NCBI RefSeq assembly: GCF_964204865.1 | Contig: NC_135257.1 | Location: forward strand, 14,220,151-14,284,150 | Length of the DNA stretch: 64,000 bases | Reading direction: 5' to 3' | Source: Styela clava | Lineage: Eukaryota > Chordata > Ascidiacea > Stolidobranchia > Styelidae | In this document: piece by piece, positions 48,374 through 58,280 of the stretch | Position numbering within the stretch: position 1 is the stretch's first letter | Layout: the number at the start of each line of letters is the position of its first letter | The notes under the pieces: model-generated | The model's database searches: none | What the model saw: only the letters and a program-made list of their open reading frames with translations | What the model was told of the DNA's origin: nothing | Position numbers and translations under genes: made by a program

Positions 48374-51300
48374 TCATTTGTTTTTCTGTGTTTCAGCAGA
48401 TGTTGACTCGTATTTCTTCGGATCAGTTTTCCTATGATTTGGAAGAAGTTGTTTGTCTTCAGTTTCATGGAGAACTGATACCTGTACAGTACATTCGTTA
48501 GCAAGATGTGATTATTTTTTTTTTTAAATGGACACTTATGTACAGGGCTGTGCAGCATGAATTTTTTATTGGTATTAAAGACGACTTCTAAGGAATTTAC
48601 ACATAATTTAAACGAATTTAAACATAATTTGAAGGCTAATTTTTAATAATAAATAGTGCACAATTCAAACTTGCCACAAAATGCCAGACCAATCACAACT
48701 AACAGCCAGCAACAATAAGATCAAATCGCAGAATTCAGGAATTAGTATCAAATTTATGAAATTAGACAAAAAATTTGTATAAGCCGTTATAAAATCACAA
48801 CATTCCATTTCTTAACGAAGTCCCTCGAGATGGAGCCTATTTGGGAAGCCGATGGTCAACATTTGCTGGTGAATGGAGAACTATATCGAGAGTTGAGACT
48901 AAACACTATTCTTATTTACTTGGTCATTATTTAAAATGGTTGGCTCGACACTACCAAAGTTACATATATGTAGAGATTATAAAAATAGTGATGTCTCACA
49001 TGAAGTGGCAGTGTGTCTCTTAGAAGCTGACATCGATATTCATTCATACCTTGATCTGAGAACGGACACCAACATAAAATCTGGAAGCAAAAAATTTTAA
49101 GTCAGAAGGTTCACTTAGTTACAACGAAGTTTAATTCAATTGAAATACTAGACAGAAGTGATACTAGAAGTGAGGAAGGACATCAGAATTGATTTCATAA
49201 ACCTAATCTTTGAACTAGTACCTTTGAATTTCATACTTACAACATCACAGATGAAACCAAATGGGACCCAAGCTGGAAGCATTCCAGTAGAAAATGATGA
49301 TATCTGAAATAAAAAATATTCGGTATTGCTTGACAGAGTACCAGAGACTTTCAGAATTGTACCAAATTCCATTGCAATTAGTTGATGATCAAAAAAATTT
49401 AAAACATAAGAAATACATTTTGTAATAGCAATATTAATAAGTTCGCAAAATATATATTGATACTGATAATCCCAATGTGGTCTATACTCTATAGCTGACA
49501 TGGGCAATTCACGGCCCGGTCCATTGGGGAATTCAATCTGGCTCACCCGTTGCTGCCACAACTAAAGTAAAACCAAATTTTGATGTTTCAGCTAAAAAAT
49601 AGCTCAAGAAATTTTTTGAGATTGCGATTAAATTTAGGTTTAGCATGAGGCTTATTGTTTTCCACTTTTGCTTTTGTAACACTGTAAATATTGATCATAA
49701 TATTACTTTTTATGTCACACTTACATGGCCCGCCAGTCAAGGTGGGCAAAATTTTTGGCCCATGGTTTAAAAACCTTGCCGCCCACCCCTGCTCTATAGC
49801 GATATGACTAATAAGAATATCAGTTAAGGTAGCACAGGACAGAAAATAAAAGTGAAATGCTTTGCAGCTATGAAAAACAAGTCTTGAAAATCTTCACCTT
49901 TGCAAGAGATGTTTGACTATCAAAAGGTAAAAAAGATATTTCCACAACATCCAACCAACCAGCTGGTGTGTAAGCAAATATTTGCATCCAGTAATCCTGG
50001 TGTCTGACCTAAGGATTAAAATAGTAGAATTAAGGAGAAAAAAATTTAACCTACATTAATGATATTGTTATTAACAATAAATAAAACAATGTATAATAAA
50101 TGAGTATTTACTGTTATTTTAGATTAATAATTGATAAACAAATAGCATATTCCTACTCTTTTGAACAAATCAAATATCTGACATCATCAGTAATCAGTAG
50201 TTTATTTTTTCACCACACATGAAATACACTAAATGCATACGGAATGTAAAAGGAAGCAAAAACGGATAATTGGAGGTGAAAGGAGTCGCGAAAACCAAAA
50301 TTGGTTATCGAGCAGCGACACCTGAGCTAAAGTCTAATAAATGAATCATAAAACAATGAAAAAAGTCAAACAATGAATAAAAGAATATAAAGAAGTGAAA
50401 AATCGAGACGACCTGAATCCAAGAGACGCTCGAAACACAGAAAAGCAAAACCAAAAACGACTCCAAGCACATATGTGCGAGTAACTATGGGAACGGCAGC
50501 AGGAATGCAGTACGGTGCGATGACAGGATACCGAGCCGATATCGCAGCATTATGGAATTGATAGTTATTTAAACAGATTTTAAATATATCCCGGTAGGGA
50601 TATTATGCCGATAACACGGCGTAATCATAGTTATAAATGTTTGCCAAGAGTTCAAATAAGATTGCAAGTGCTGGGGTAAGTCGAATCGTCATTAATACAT
50701 TACAGATAAAAATTATTCTAATCTGTGAAAAACAGGTTAACTCAACAAAGTAGATGGGGGTAACAATAAATAGCGTTGTAAATTAGTAAGCATACCGCTT
50801 GGAATCGTTGAGAATATAGAAAGAACACGATATGTGTATGAACAGATGGATGAAATAACCACTGCAGCACTGAGTATCAACAGTGCTATATATATACAAA
50901 TTTCGAAAATGCAACAAAGCACAATAATAATAAAGTGGTAAATATGATAGCTTTTTACAAAAATATATACGAGATAGTTATTAAATTGTATTTGGTGAGA
51001 GACCAATATCAAGGATCATGAGTGTAAAACTGTTGAAAGATACTGCTAACACTATACGATTAGGCTATGAGCAAAGTTGAATTACCATTGTATGACAAAT
51101 GGCCATACAGCATAATATAGTGCAGAGCATGCACTATGGAAGTAGATGATAATAAAGAAGCAATTTAAATATTTACATGAAACATTCAGATTCACTTATT
51201 ACAGGTACTGTCGACTCTGGGAGGTTGTGGACCTAGTCAAGTATTCTGCTGGCAGTGCCGAGGGAAAGTCAGTGAGCACATCAAACAGATGTGCTGGAGA

Positions 51301-54300
51301 AAGACAGGTAGGATGAAAGCATGAATTTTTTATATTTTATTTTGAAAGTAGCATATGTGGAGTCACGTAAACTTTGGGGAATGTTATTCCAAATTATTAC
51401 GCCTTTGTATTTCAGGGAATTTTGAGATTTGCTCAGCGAAAAGCGAGGTACAAAAAGATTGGATTTGGTCGAAGAGCGTGTGTTGTGTTCATGCACAGAG
51501 GTAAGCGAAACAAAATAATTGTCGAACGCTGTGGGCAAGTAATTATTCTGAAATTGGTGCATAACTTTGGCAATCTCTAGAGTATAAATGTCGGATAGTT
51601 TCAACACCCTGGTTTTATGGTAAAGGGTGTTTAAGTTTGTACGAATAGACGCTCTGGAGAGAGTTCTAACAGCTTTATTCTGTAAGACCTCCAATTTGTG
51701 AATGTTGGTTTGTGTTGCAGAGCCCCATGCAGTTATAGCATATTGGATGTGGGATTGAAAAAGAGCAAAATAAATGGTTCGCAGGGTAGCATCCTGCACA
51801 TAATGCCTAAGTTTTCCCAAAATCCCAACAGACCTTGACAATTTCTTGTGCATCTCGGTAATATGAGTGTTCCATTTTAAGTTACTATCTATATAGAGCC
51901 CGAGATATTTAAAGGATTGAACAACTTCCAAAGCAACCCCCCTGATTTTGATTAACATGTTGGAATGTTTTTTAATTGATTTAGGACTGAATAGCATGAC
52001 TTTAGATTTTTTTACGTTCACAGTGAGTTTGTTGCATAACATCCACTCAATTATTTTATCTATTTCAGTGTTCATAGTATTTTGGAGCGTGGTTGAATCT
52101 TTGGCACTGGCAAGCAAGCAAGCGTCATCGGCGAAGAGTTTTGTTAAAAGATTCGAACAGTTCGACAAATCATTTATGAAAAGTAAGAAAGCCAATGGTC
52201 CAATGACCGAACCTTGGACAATTCCACAGTGGATGGGCAACATCGGAGACCTATGACATCCTACTTCAACAAACTGTGATCGACCACTCAGGTAATTACA
52301 TAATAGTTTGCATGCGTTACCTCTAAAACCACAGTGTGTCAACTTTTGGACAAGAATTTGATGATCAACTGTGTCAAAGGCCTTCTTTAAATCCAGGAAT
52401 GCACAACAGACAGACTCCCCTTTATCAATTTTTTCATAGATAAATGAAATAAGATCTAGGATGGCATGGGAAGTCGAGTGATTGGATTGAAATCCGAATT
52501 GGCATTTGTCGATCAGATTGAATTTGTTACAGAAGTTGAGCATTCTTTTATAGACTAATTTTTCCAGGACGATGCCAATACAGGGTAGAATTGAAATTGG
52601 CCTATAATTTGAAGGATTATTTTTGTTGCCACTTTTGAAGATGGGTATTACCCTAGCAATCTTCAGAGCGGAGGGAAAAATTCCTAAACTAAATGATAGA
52701 TTAAAGAAATGACTCAAAGCTGGGGATATGCTGTCTGCGACTAATTTTAAGAAAAAAGAAGGAATATTATCATGCCCAACTGCTTTGCCTTTTTTCAGGT
52801 TCATTATTACTTGGTGAACTTCTAGAGGTGTTGATGGCTCCAGAAAAAACGAATTCTGTGTAGGAGCACCCAAAAAGGCTTTGAAAGATTTCGTACTGTG
52901 TGGGACATTATCGGCAAGTCTCTTTCCTACGGATGAAAAAAATTTATTAAATTCAACGGATATCGCGACAGGGTCTGAGACTATGGTACCATTTTCAAGC
53001 TTCAGTTCCGAGATAGTGGTTTCATCATTGGACCTTACTTTGATGATGTCATTTATAGTTTTCCAAGTGCGTTTAACATCGCCTCTGTTGTTCTCTAGGA
53101 TGTTATGGTAATACATTTGTTTTGATCTCCTCTGCAAATGTGTCAAAATATTTTTATATTTTTTAAAGTGGAGACGCTGGGATAAATTTCCCTTCAGGAA
53201 CTTACTTTTGAACATCTTGTTCTTATGTTTAATGGAATTACGAATTCCTTTAGTAATCCAAGGTTTGGAATAAAATTTGTTTTCTCTACGAGAAAATGGT
53301 TTTAATGGGGCATGCTTATTGATTAACCACTTGAAGTGACTAAGAAAAGTATCAAATGAGCTATTGAAGTTTACTTCAGATAATATAACACTAGTGTAAT
53401 TATTACACATTGACTCAACTTCTAGCCTGAACGAGTCAGCACAAAATTTAGTCATGTCCCGTTTCATGCGAGTGTTTGTTTTAACGTTACTATTAGTTGC
53501 TGGTATTGTGCACATTATGGGAAAGTGGTCGGTGAGATCACTGAGCAAAATAAATGACGAAGTGCGGGAATCTATGATATTAGTGTAGATGTGGTCAATT
53601 AATGTGTGGGAGGTTGAGGTCACTCTGGTTGGTTTGGTGATAAGTGGACATATGAAATTGGACATTAGCATATCAAGATACTTGGTAGTAGGATTGTCAC
53701 AAGAATTAAAAAGATTTATATTAAAGTCGCCTAATATAATAAATTGCTTTTTAGCCATCGCCAGCTTCTCAAATAAACAAGACATTGCTGTGGTGAATGA
53801 TGGTATATTATTTTTTGGATGTCTATATATTACACCGACAACAAGATTTTGAATTTTTGAGGTTGGTTGGAAATATTTGAGTTCGATCCACAAGTCCTCA
53901 CAGTTTGGGAGGCAAAGGCTGAAGTCAGTGCATAAATGAAAGTTTAGATTGTCCCTAATATAAAAACCAACACCGCCTGCGCGAGTAGAGGAGGGAGCAT
54001 GAATGAAAGTGTAACCAGAGATATCAATATTGACAACAGCAGTTTCACTCATGATCCTAGTCTCGCTTAGAGCAATAATTTGAGGTGGAATACAAAAATT
54101 TGAAATTAGCTCAACTAGATTATCGGCATATTTTGCCAATGATCTGATGTTATGGTGCAATATAATAAAGTCTGTTGCTAGAAAACTTGAAGTTACTCTA
54201 TTGATATTGGATATTTCAAGGTATCGACTTGCAATAGAAGGAATTTCGGGATGAAAATTGGTTGATTCCCAGGTAGGATAAGGATCACTCATAGATGAGG

Positions 54301-56246
54301 AATGCTAATGGATTCGAATTAGATAACATTAGGTTGGTTGAGGCGAGGGGGGCAAAGTCATTAGATGGGCTATTCCAATGGGGACTGAAGTTATTTAAAC
54401 CAATAACATGATAGAATAATTTACTAGGATATGGCAGTAAAAAATTAAATGGACTCATCTTATTTTATCAAGATCTTCATCTTCAGTTATGGATAAAGTG
54501 TTAGTGTCTTTGTTCTTTTTTATCAGCACTTTGCCATTTGATGTCCATAGGAAGGCGTAACCACATTGTCTTTTGAGAATTTTCGCTTTGTAAAATAAGT
54601 TCTTGTTTTTGTCGGTCAAATTCTCAACAACAAATGCTTTAGATAGGTTCCTTATGGATGTTGAATTGGTAGCGGTTTTGATCAAGTGACGATTTTTGAG
54701 AATTTTAGCTCTGATTTTGCGATTGGTAAATTTTGCGACAATCGGTTTATGGATGTTGGAATTTCGCGTTGGACAACGATGTGTTACAGAGATGTCAGAT
54801 GGTTTGATGTCCACGTGGATGATCTTTCCAATTTCTGTTATCAATTTGTCGGTGTCCTCATTTTCATTAGGTGCGATGCCATGAAATTCTAGATTATCCA
54901 ATCTAGATCGGCGCTCTTGTTCCTCAATTTTTTCTGTGGCATAGTATAATTCTTCCTCCAAGTCATAGACCAACTCTTCTAGATCTCTTATTTTTTTGCC
55001 ATAGAGCATAAGTTTGTCATCTGTTATTTTTTGCTTGGCAATAATCTCATCATATTTTGTTGATTGAAAACTTTGAGATTCTTTAATAGAAGCTAGATCT
55101 TGTTTTATTTCTTTTAGAGACACCATTTGGTCCTCCATACATTCTTTTAGCCCAGGACTCATAGGCAGGTATTCAGAGGTGAAGTTCGCGGAGTTGAAGT
55201 TTTCGGCAAGGCATTTGGCAATTAAAGATGGTAATTGGTCTACTATATTTCTTTGTATTGCCTCCTGGAGATTCATCTGGAAGTTAGCTTGCCCCTCCTG
55301 TTGTTGCGTTAAGGGGCCAATTGGTGAAAGGCCAGGATCCGGGAGACTCCTGGTCAGGCATTGCTTGGGCTGCGAAGCCATGTTGTTATAGATGATTGAC
55401 TTATATGCTGGAATTGATGTTGAAGTACACAGTGATGATTCAGTTAGACTATTCTGCTAGTTTTAGGTTAGTTTTTAAAACCTGTAGATCTTAATTATAC
55501 AGCGAATCATGATCATAATATATATTGCATAATTATATGCAGTTTAGTATGACACAGTAACACAATTTGCATGTTCAGTCATTTTTGCTGAAGATTCGTT
55601 ACCTTATTTACAAAGTATTCAGAGGGATGTTCTGTTTCGTTTAGTTTTCCAACTACATTCATCATTTCTTCAATACATTGTTCTGGATCTCCTTCAACTT
55701 TCCAACTAAAAATGATCAATGATTACTAAATTCTAGAAAGCACAATCCCCTCTAACAATCAGTAGGCCTATTGATTTAGCAGAATTATGAGTACTCATCA
55801 AATACTGAAATATCAATTCACAAACACTGGAATATTTTATTACCGTACTGCTAAAGATGGAAAACTTCATTTAAATTTAATATCGAGTAGAATATTTATT
55901 GATTTATATAAAAAGACTTTGTCATTATCAATTATCATTAGTGTAGTAAAGAGATGTTTTCCATAAAACCCCTGAATAATAAATAGTGCACAATTCATAC
56001 TTGCCACAAAGTGTCAGACCAATCTCAACTAACAGCCAGAAAAAATAAGATCGAATCGCGAAATTTAGGAACTAGGCTAGTATTAAATTTATGACATTGA
56101 ACAAAAATAATACAGTTATAGCAAAGCTAAGTTCAAAAATATCACCTTTCAGTGTATGTATGAAGTGTTTTTGACCCTGGCATCCATGTTCCAGGTCTGA
56201 GAAAGCTCTTCACAGGCGCTTGCAATTGCGCAGGGAAACAGGGCAT
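48374..56246 (-). CDS. conserved-looking protein of unknown function, 6 exons, 188 aa
   Basis: Exons in coding order: 56246-56146, 55705-55603, 50008-49898, 49303-49241, 49080-49000, 48481-48374. They total 567 nt, all phases close, and every intron has GT-AG ends. In-frame stops lie just upstream of the ATG. The protein has no signal peptide and no clear membrane helix in the first half. Visible blocks are SFLRPGTWMPGSKTLHTYTE, DYWMQIFAYTPAGWLDVVEI, then FSTGMLPAWVPFG, and CWCPFSDQGMNEYRCQLLR near the end, followed by a polar charged tail. The F-S-D-Q-G-x-N-x-x-R block looks like a conserved family motif, but I cannot name the family. A LINE occupies intron 2 (50009-55602). The alternative is separate small genes, but the exact phase match of six exons argues for one. 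Confidence 0.75.
48644..48780. repeat. dispersed direct repeat, copy 1
   Basis: About 140 bp, beginning AATAAATAGTGCACAATTCA, matching 55974-56115 in the same orientation with scattered differences. The pair lies in introns 5 and 1 of the 188-aa gene. Confidence 0.7.
49495..49791. repeat. hAT-type MITE in intron 3 of the 188-aa gene
   Basis: Starts CTGACATGGGCAATTCACGG (decayed CAG end) and ends CCTTGCCGCCCACCCCTG. Exact 8-bp duplication ctctatag at 49487-49494 and 49792-49799. 297 bp. Confidence 0.75.
50391..50561 (+). other. short open frame of unknown origin
   Basis: A 56-codon open frame after a stop, with no ATG at its start. It has a basic N-part (KRRSKHRKAKPK) and a less charged C-part (GMQYGAMTGYRADIAALW). 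It lies antisense in intron 2 of the 188-aa gene. It could be the tail of an unrecognised retroelement or an exon; no splice or homology support. Confidence 0.25.
51281..54292 (-). CDS. LINE ORF2: AP-type endonuclease and reverse transcriptase, 1003 aa
   Basis: N-terminal apurinic-type endonuclease: HHNIRSL (Asn), ALSETR (Glu), VGVIYRHP, LGDFNINL (Asp) and a distal SDLTDHFP (Asp-His) are all present. The reverse transcriptase carries ARVIPIFKSG-x-NYRPISILP, FLDLKKAFDTVDH (motif A Asp), QGSVIGPLAFLLFINDL (motif B) and FADDACLL (motif C, catalytic Asp pair), then FKYLGLYID. The C-terminal tail is typical of jockey/CR1/L2-type elements; I cannot fix the clade by eye. Known role: nicks target DNA and primes reverse transcription of its own RNA. 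All visible catalytic residues are intact, so it may be active. Start chosen as the first ATG of the frame. Confidence 0.95.
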   Translation of the reverse strand: MSDPYPTWESTNFHPEIPSIASRYLEISNINRVTSSFLATDFIILHHNIRSLAKYADNLVELISNFCIPPQIIALSETRIMSETAVVNIDISGYTFIHAPSSTRAGGVGFYIRDNLNFHLCTDFSLCLPNCEDLWIELKYFQPTSKIQNLVVGVIYRHPKNNIPSFTTAMSCLFEKLAMAKKQFIILGDFNINLFNSCDNPTTKYLDMLMSNFICPLITKPTRVTSTSHTLIDHIYTNIIDSRTSSFILLSDLTDHFPIMCTIPATNSNVKTNTRMKRDMTKFCADSFRLEVESMCNNYTSVILSEVNFNSSFDTFLSHFKWLINKHAPLKPFSRRENKFYSKPWITKGIRNSIKHKNKMFKSKFLKGNLSQRLHFKKYKNILTHLQRRSKQMYYHNILENNRGDVKRTWKTINDIIKVRSNDETTISELKLENGTIVSDPVAISVEFNKFFSSVGKRLADNVPHSTKSFKAFLGAPTQNSFFLEPSTPLEVHQVIMNLKKGKAVGHDNIPSFFLKLVADSISPALSHFFNLSFSLGIFPSALKIARVIPIFKSGNKNNPSNYRPISILPCIGIVLEKLVYKRMLNFCNKFNLIDKCQFGFQSNHSTSHAILDLISFIYEKIDKGESVCCAFLDLKKAFDTVDHQILVQKLTHCGFRGNACKLLCNYLSGRSQFVEVGCHRSPMLPIHCGIVQGSVIGPLAFLLFINDLSNCSNLLTKLFADDACLLASAKDSTTLQNTMNTEIDKIIEWMLCNKLTVNVKKSKVMLFSPKSIKKHSNMLIKIRGVALEVVQSFKYLGLYIDSNLKWNTHITEMHKKLSRSVGILGKLRHYVQDATLRTIYFALFQSHIQYAITAWGSATQTNIHKLEVLQNKAVRTLSRASIRTNLNTLYHKTRVLKLSDIYTLEIAKVMHQFQNNYLPTAFDNYFVSLTSVHEHNTRSSTKSNLFVPRFSLSKSQNSLKYKGVIIWNNIPQSLRDSTYATFKIKYKKFMLSSYLSFSSTSV
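54455..55381 (-). CDS. LINE ORF1: coiled-coil RNA-binding protein, 308 aa
   Basis: Uninterrupted frame upstream of ORF2. A Gln-rich N-terminus (PLTQQQEGQ) is followed by a long coiled coil at about residues 110-165 (LEELVYDLEEELYYATEKIE), and then by an L1-ORF1-like RNA-recognition region (EFHGIAPNENEDTDKLITEI, VTHRC, then RKIRAKILKNR). Known role of such proteins: trimeric nucleic-acid chaperones that coat LINE RNA. Its layout, with ORF1 separate and 162 bp ahead of ORF2, fits a bicistronic element. Confidence 0.88.
   Translation of the reverse strand: MASQPKQCLTRSLPDPGLSPIGPLTQQQEGQANFQMNLQEAIQRNIVDQLPSLIAKCLAENFNSANFTSEYLPMSPGLKECMEDQMVSLKEIKQDLASIKESQSFQSTKYDEIIAKQKITDDKLMLYGKKIRDLEELVYDLEEELYYATEKIEEQERRSRLDNLEFHGIAPNENEDTDKLITEIGKIIHVDIKPSDISVTHRCPTRNSNIHKPIVAKFTNRKIRAKILKNRHLIKTATNSTSIRNLSKAFVVENLTDKNKNLFYKAKILKRQCGYAFLWTSNGKVLIKKNKDTNTLSITEDEDLDKIR
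55974..56115. repeat. dispersed direct repeat, copy 2
   Basis: Direct match to 48644-48780, starting at AATAAATAGTGCACAATTCA. It lies in intron 1 of the 188-aa gene. Confidence 0.7.
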
Positions 56247-58280
56247 CTTGCAGTCTTTAATGCAATTCTACTAAGAGCACTAGCCTAACTAGATCTATCA
56301 ACGCAATTCAAGTCATAAGACTGTAAACATATTTAGGTCTTGGTACGGTAATTTCAGGAAAAAACACGTTCCTGTTCTAAATACTGAAATAACAGAATAA
56401 AGAATGGTGTAACAATTCGTGTCTCTGCAGTTAGCGAACAGTTTCCTTCTATACACTGTCTGTTGTACTATGCAATTAGTCTTGGACAAACCGTAATGTC
56501 GGGGTCCTGTTTTGTCAGCTGATTGTGATTTCTTGGCCACCACCCGCCACTTTTCCCAAAACTGTTTTCGCTTCTCTGCATTTCCCCACAACGCTGCAAT
56601 GACAAATGAATCCGCGCTCGCGCAGTTTTGCGAGAGAAGACTTTTAAGCAATTGACCCTTGACCCAGCAATGATCGAGAACGTAAATTTGGGATACCGAA
56701 CAACACACAAATCGCCTACTTATATACACCCTAAAGACTGCAACACCTGCTTACTGCTAATATACCTCTTTTTCTCAGCTAATATAACTGTTGAGATTTT
56801 TCATACCTCTCCATGTCATAAACCTCTAAAATGTAAAATGCTTTTGGAGTGAAAGCCTACCCAACACCCTCATCCATTGGGGTATCGTAATTCTGCAAGA
56901 CAAAGCTTGAAACTCAAAAAAATGCTCCCAGAAACAAACAGAAAAAAACATGAAAAATGCTTTTCAAATCCAGTGTTATAGGTGTAACAGTAATTCACTA
57001 AGCATAAGAAGCAAAACACCAGCGGATAACTACAATGGAAATGAATATAATGTAAAGATATGTTAAAAACTGACATTTTACTATAGAAGAATTGCATCGA
57101 TACTTGAATCAAGTCTTGCCAGGACACTATAACTGAAGTAACACAACCAGTCGATGCTCGGTAATAGGCATTCGAGATATTCACTGGTATGCAGAAAACC
57201 AAATGATAGCAGTCTAAACAAGAATGCCATATCTATATGAATGGTCATGAAATAGTAAAATTACCGGTAATCAAAATTCCTCATTCAACCAATAAGAATA
57301 GACAGTATCTAAGCCGATTTGAAAACCATTTATATTATATTTAAGCAATCCTCAGATTACGTGGAGAAGATGGCATAACAAGATACAGAACATAAAATAA
57401 AGGAACACACAATGATAAACTGTTCACAATAGTAATCAACAATTAAAATGACAATTAATGAAAGCGAGGCAAAAATGGGTTGCACATTTGGTCTCATACA
57501 ATCTACCATAGTCCGAGTTACATTCAACTTAACACAACTATTCCGATTGAGACAAATTTAGGGTGCAAATCAATGAAACATATTTTGTACCTACTACATA
57601 AGTAAATTCTTTAAGTGCGTAGTATAATGTTGTATCAGAGCTCATCTGAAAGTGAGGAGTACATCAAAATCATTCCACATCATGTTAAATATTAAACACC
57701 AATTCAGAATCAAAAAACTATAATAATTAATAACGATATCATTAATAACACTGGTTAACTGATTAGCTTTGGTCAACTAGAAATACATTTAATTTAAAGA
57801 ATTAGGTGAGACGAATAAACCAACATTTATATAAATATCTAACGTTTAATAAAATATTTATTTGAAATTAAACAAAAGTTATATGTTGAACTGATTTGTT
57901 TTACCAGAACTCTGTACATTGATTAATGTTAAATTTCCATGATACAATGACATATATGTAAACCAGGTTCATACATTTTTGTGGTATTTGTATCTATATT
58001 CAAATAGAAGTGGTAAGAAGTCCTCTCGAAGATGTCAAATTTTTGTATACAATCTGCACGTAACATTTAGTGGATTCATGGCTGTGCATGCTTAGCTTGT
58101 ATTGCAATGAAAGAATGCTTAGATAGATACACACAAGGCAAACCCCACTAAGTCTAAAAATTGAAATTGCAACTATCATTGGATGAAGGCAGACTTGCTC
58201 AATCACTTGATAATCTTTGTAGCAAAATATGTAGCAACAGGAACAAGAATAATTAGCGGCATCATGTTCTTTATTTTACC
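56247..58280. other. no gene recognised
   Basis: Spacer between the start of the 188-aa gene and the 3' end of the CLIP-type gene, both on the - strand. It should hold the promoter of the former and the 3' UTR of the latter. Confidence 0.4.

Larger units (their letters stand above)
51200..55440 (-). mobile_element. non-LTR retrotransposon (LINE), both ORFs uninterrupted
   Basis: Two long uninterrupted ORFs in the LINE order on the - strand: ORF1 55381-54455, a 162-bp gap, and ORF2 54292-51281. Limits outside the ORFs are estimates; I found no target duplication. It lies in intron 2 of the 188-aa gene, in the same orientation. The intact reading frames suggest a recent insertion. Confidence 0.9.
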
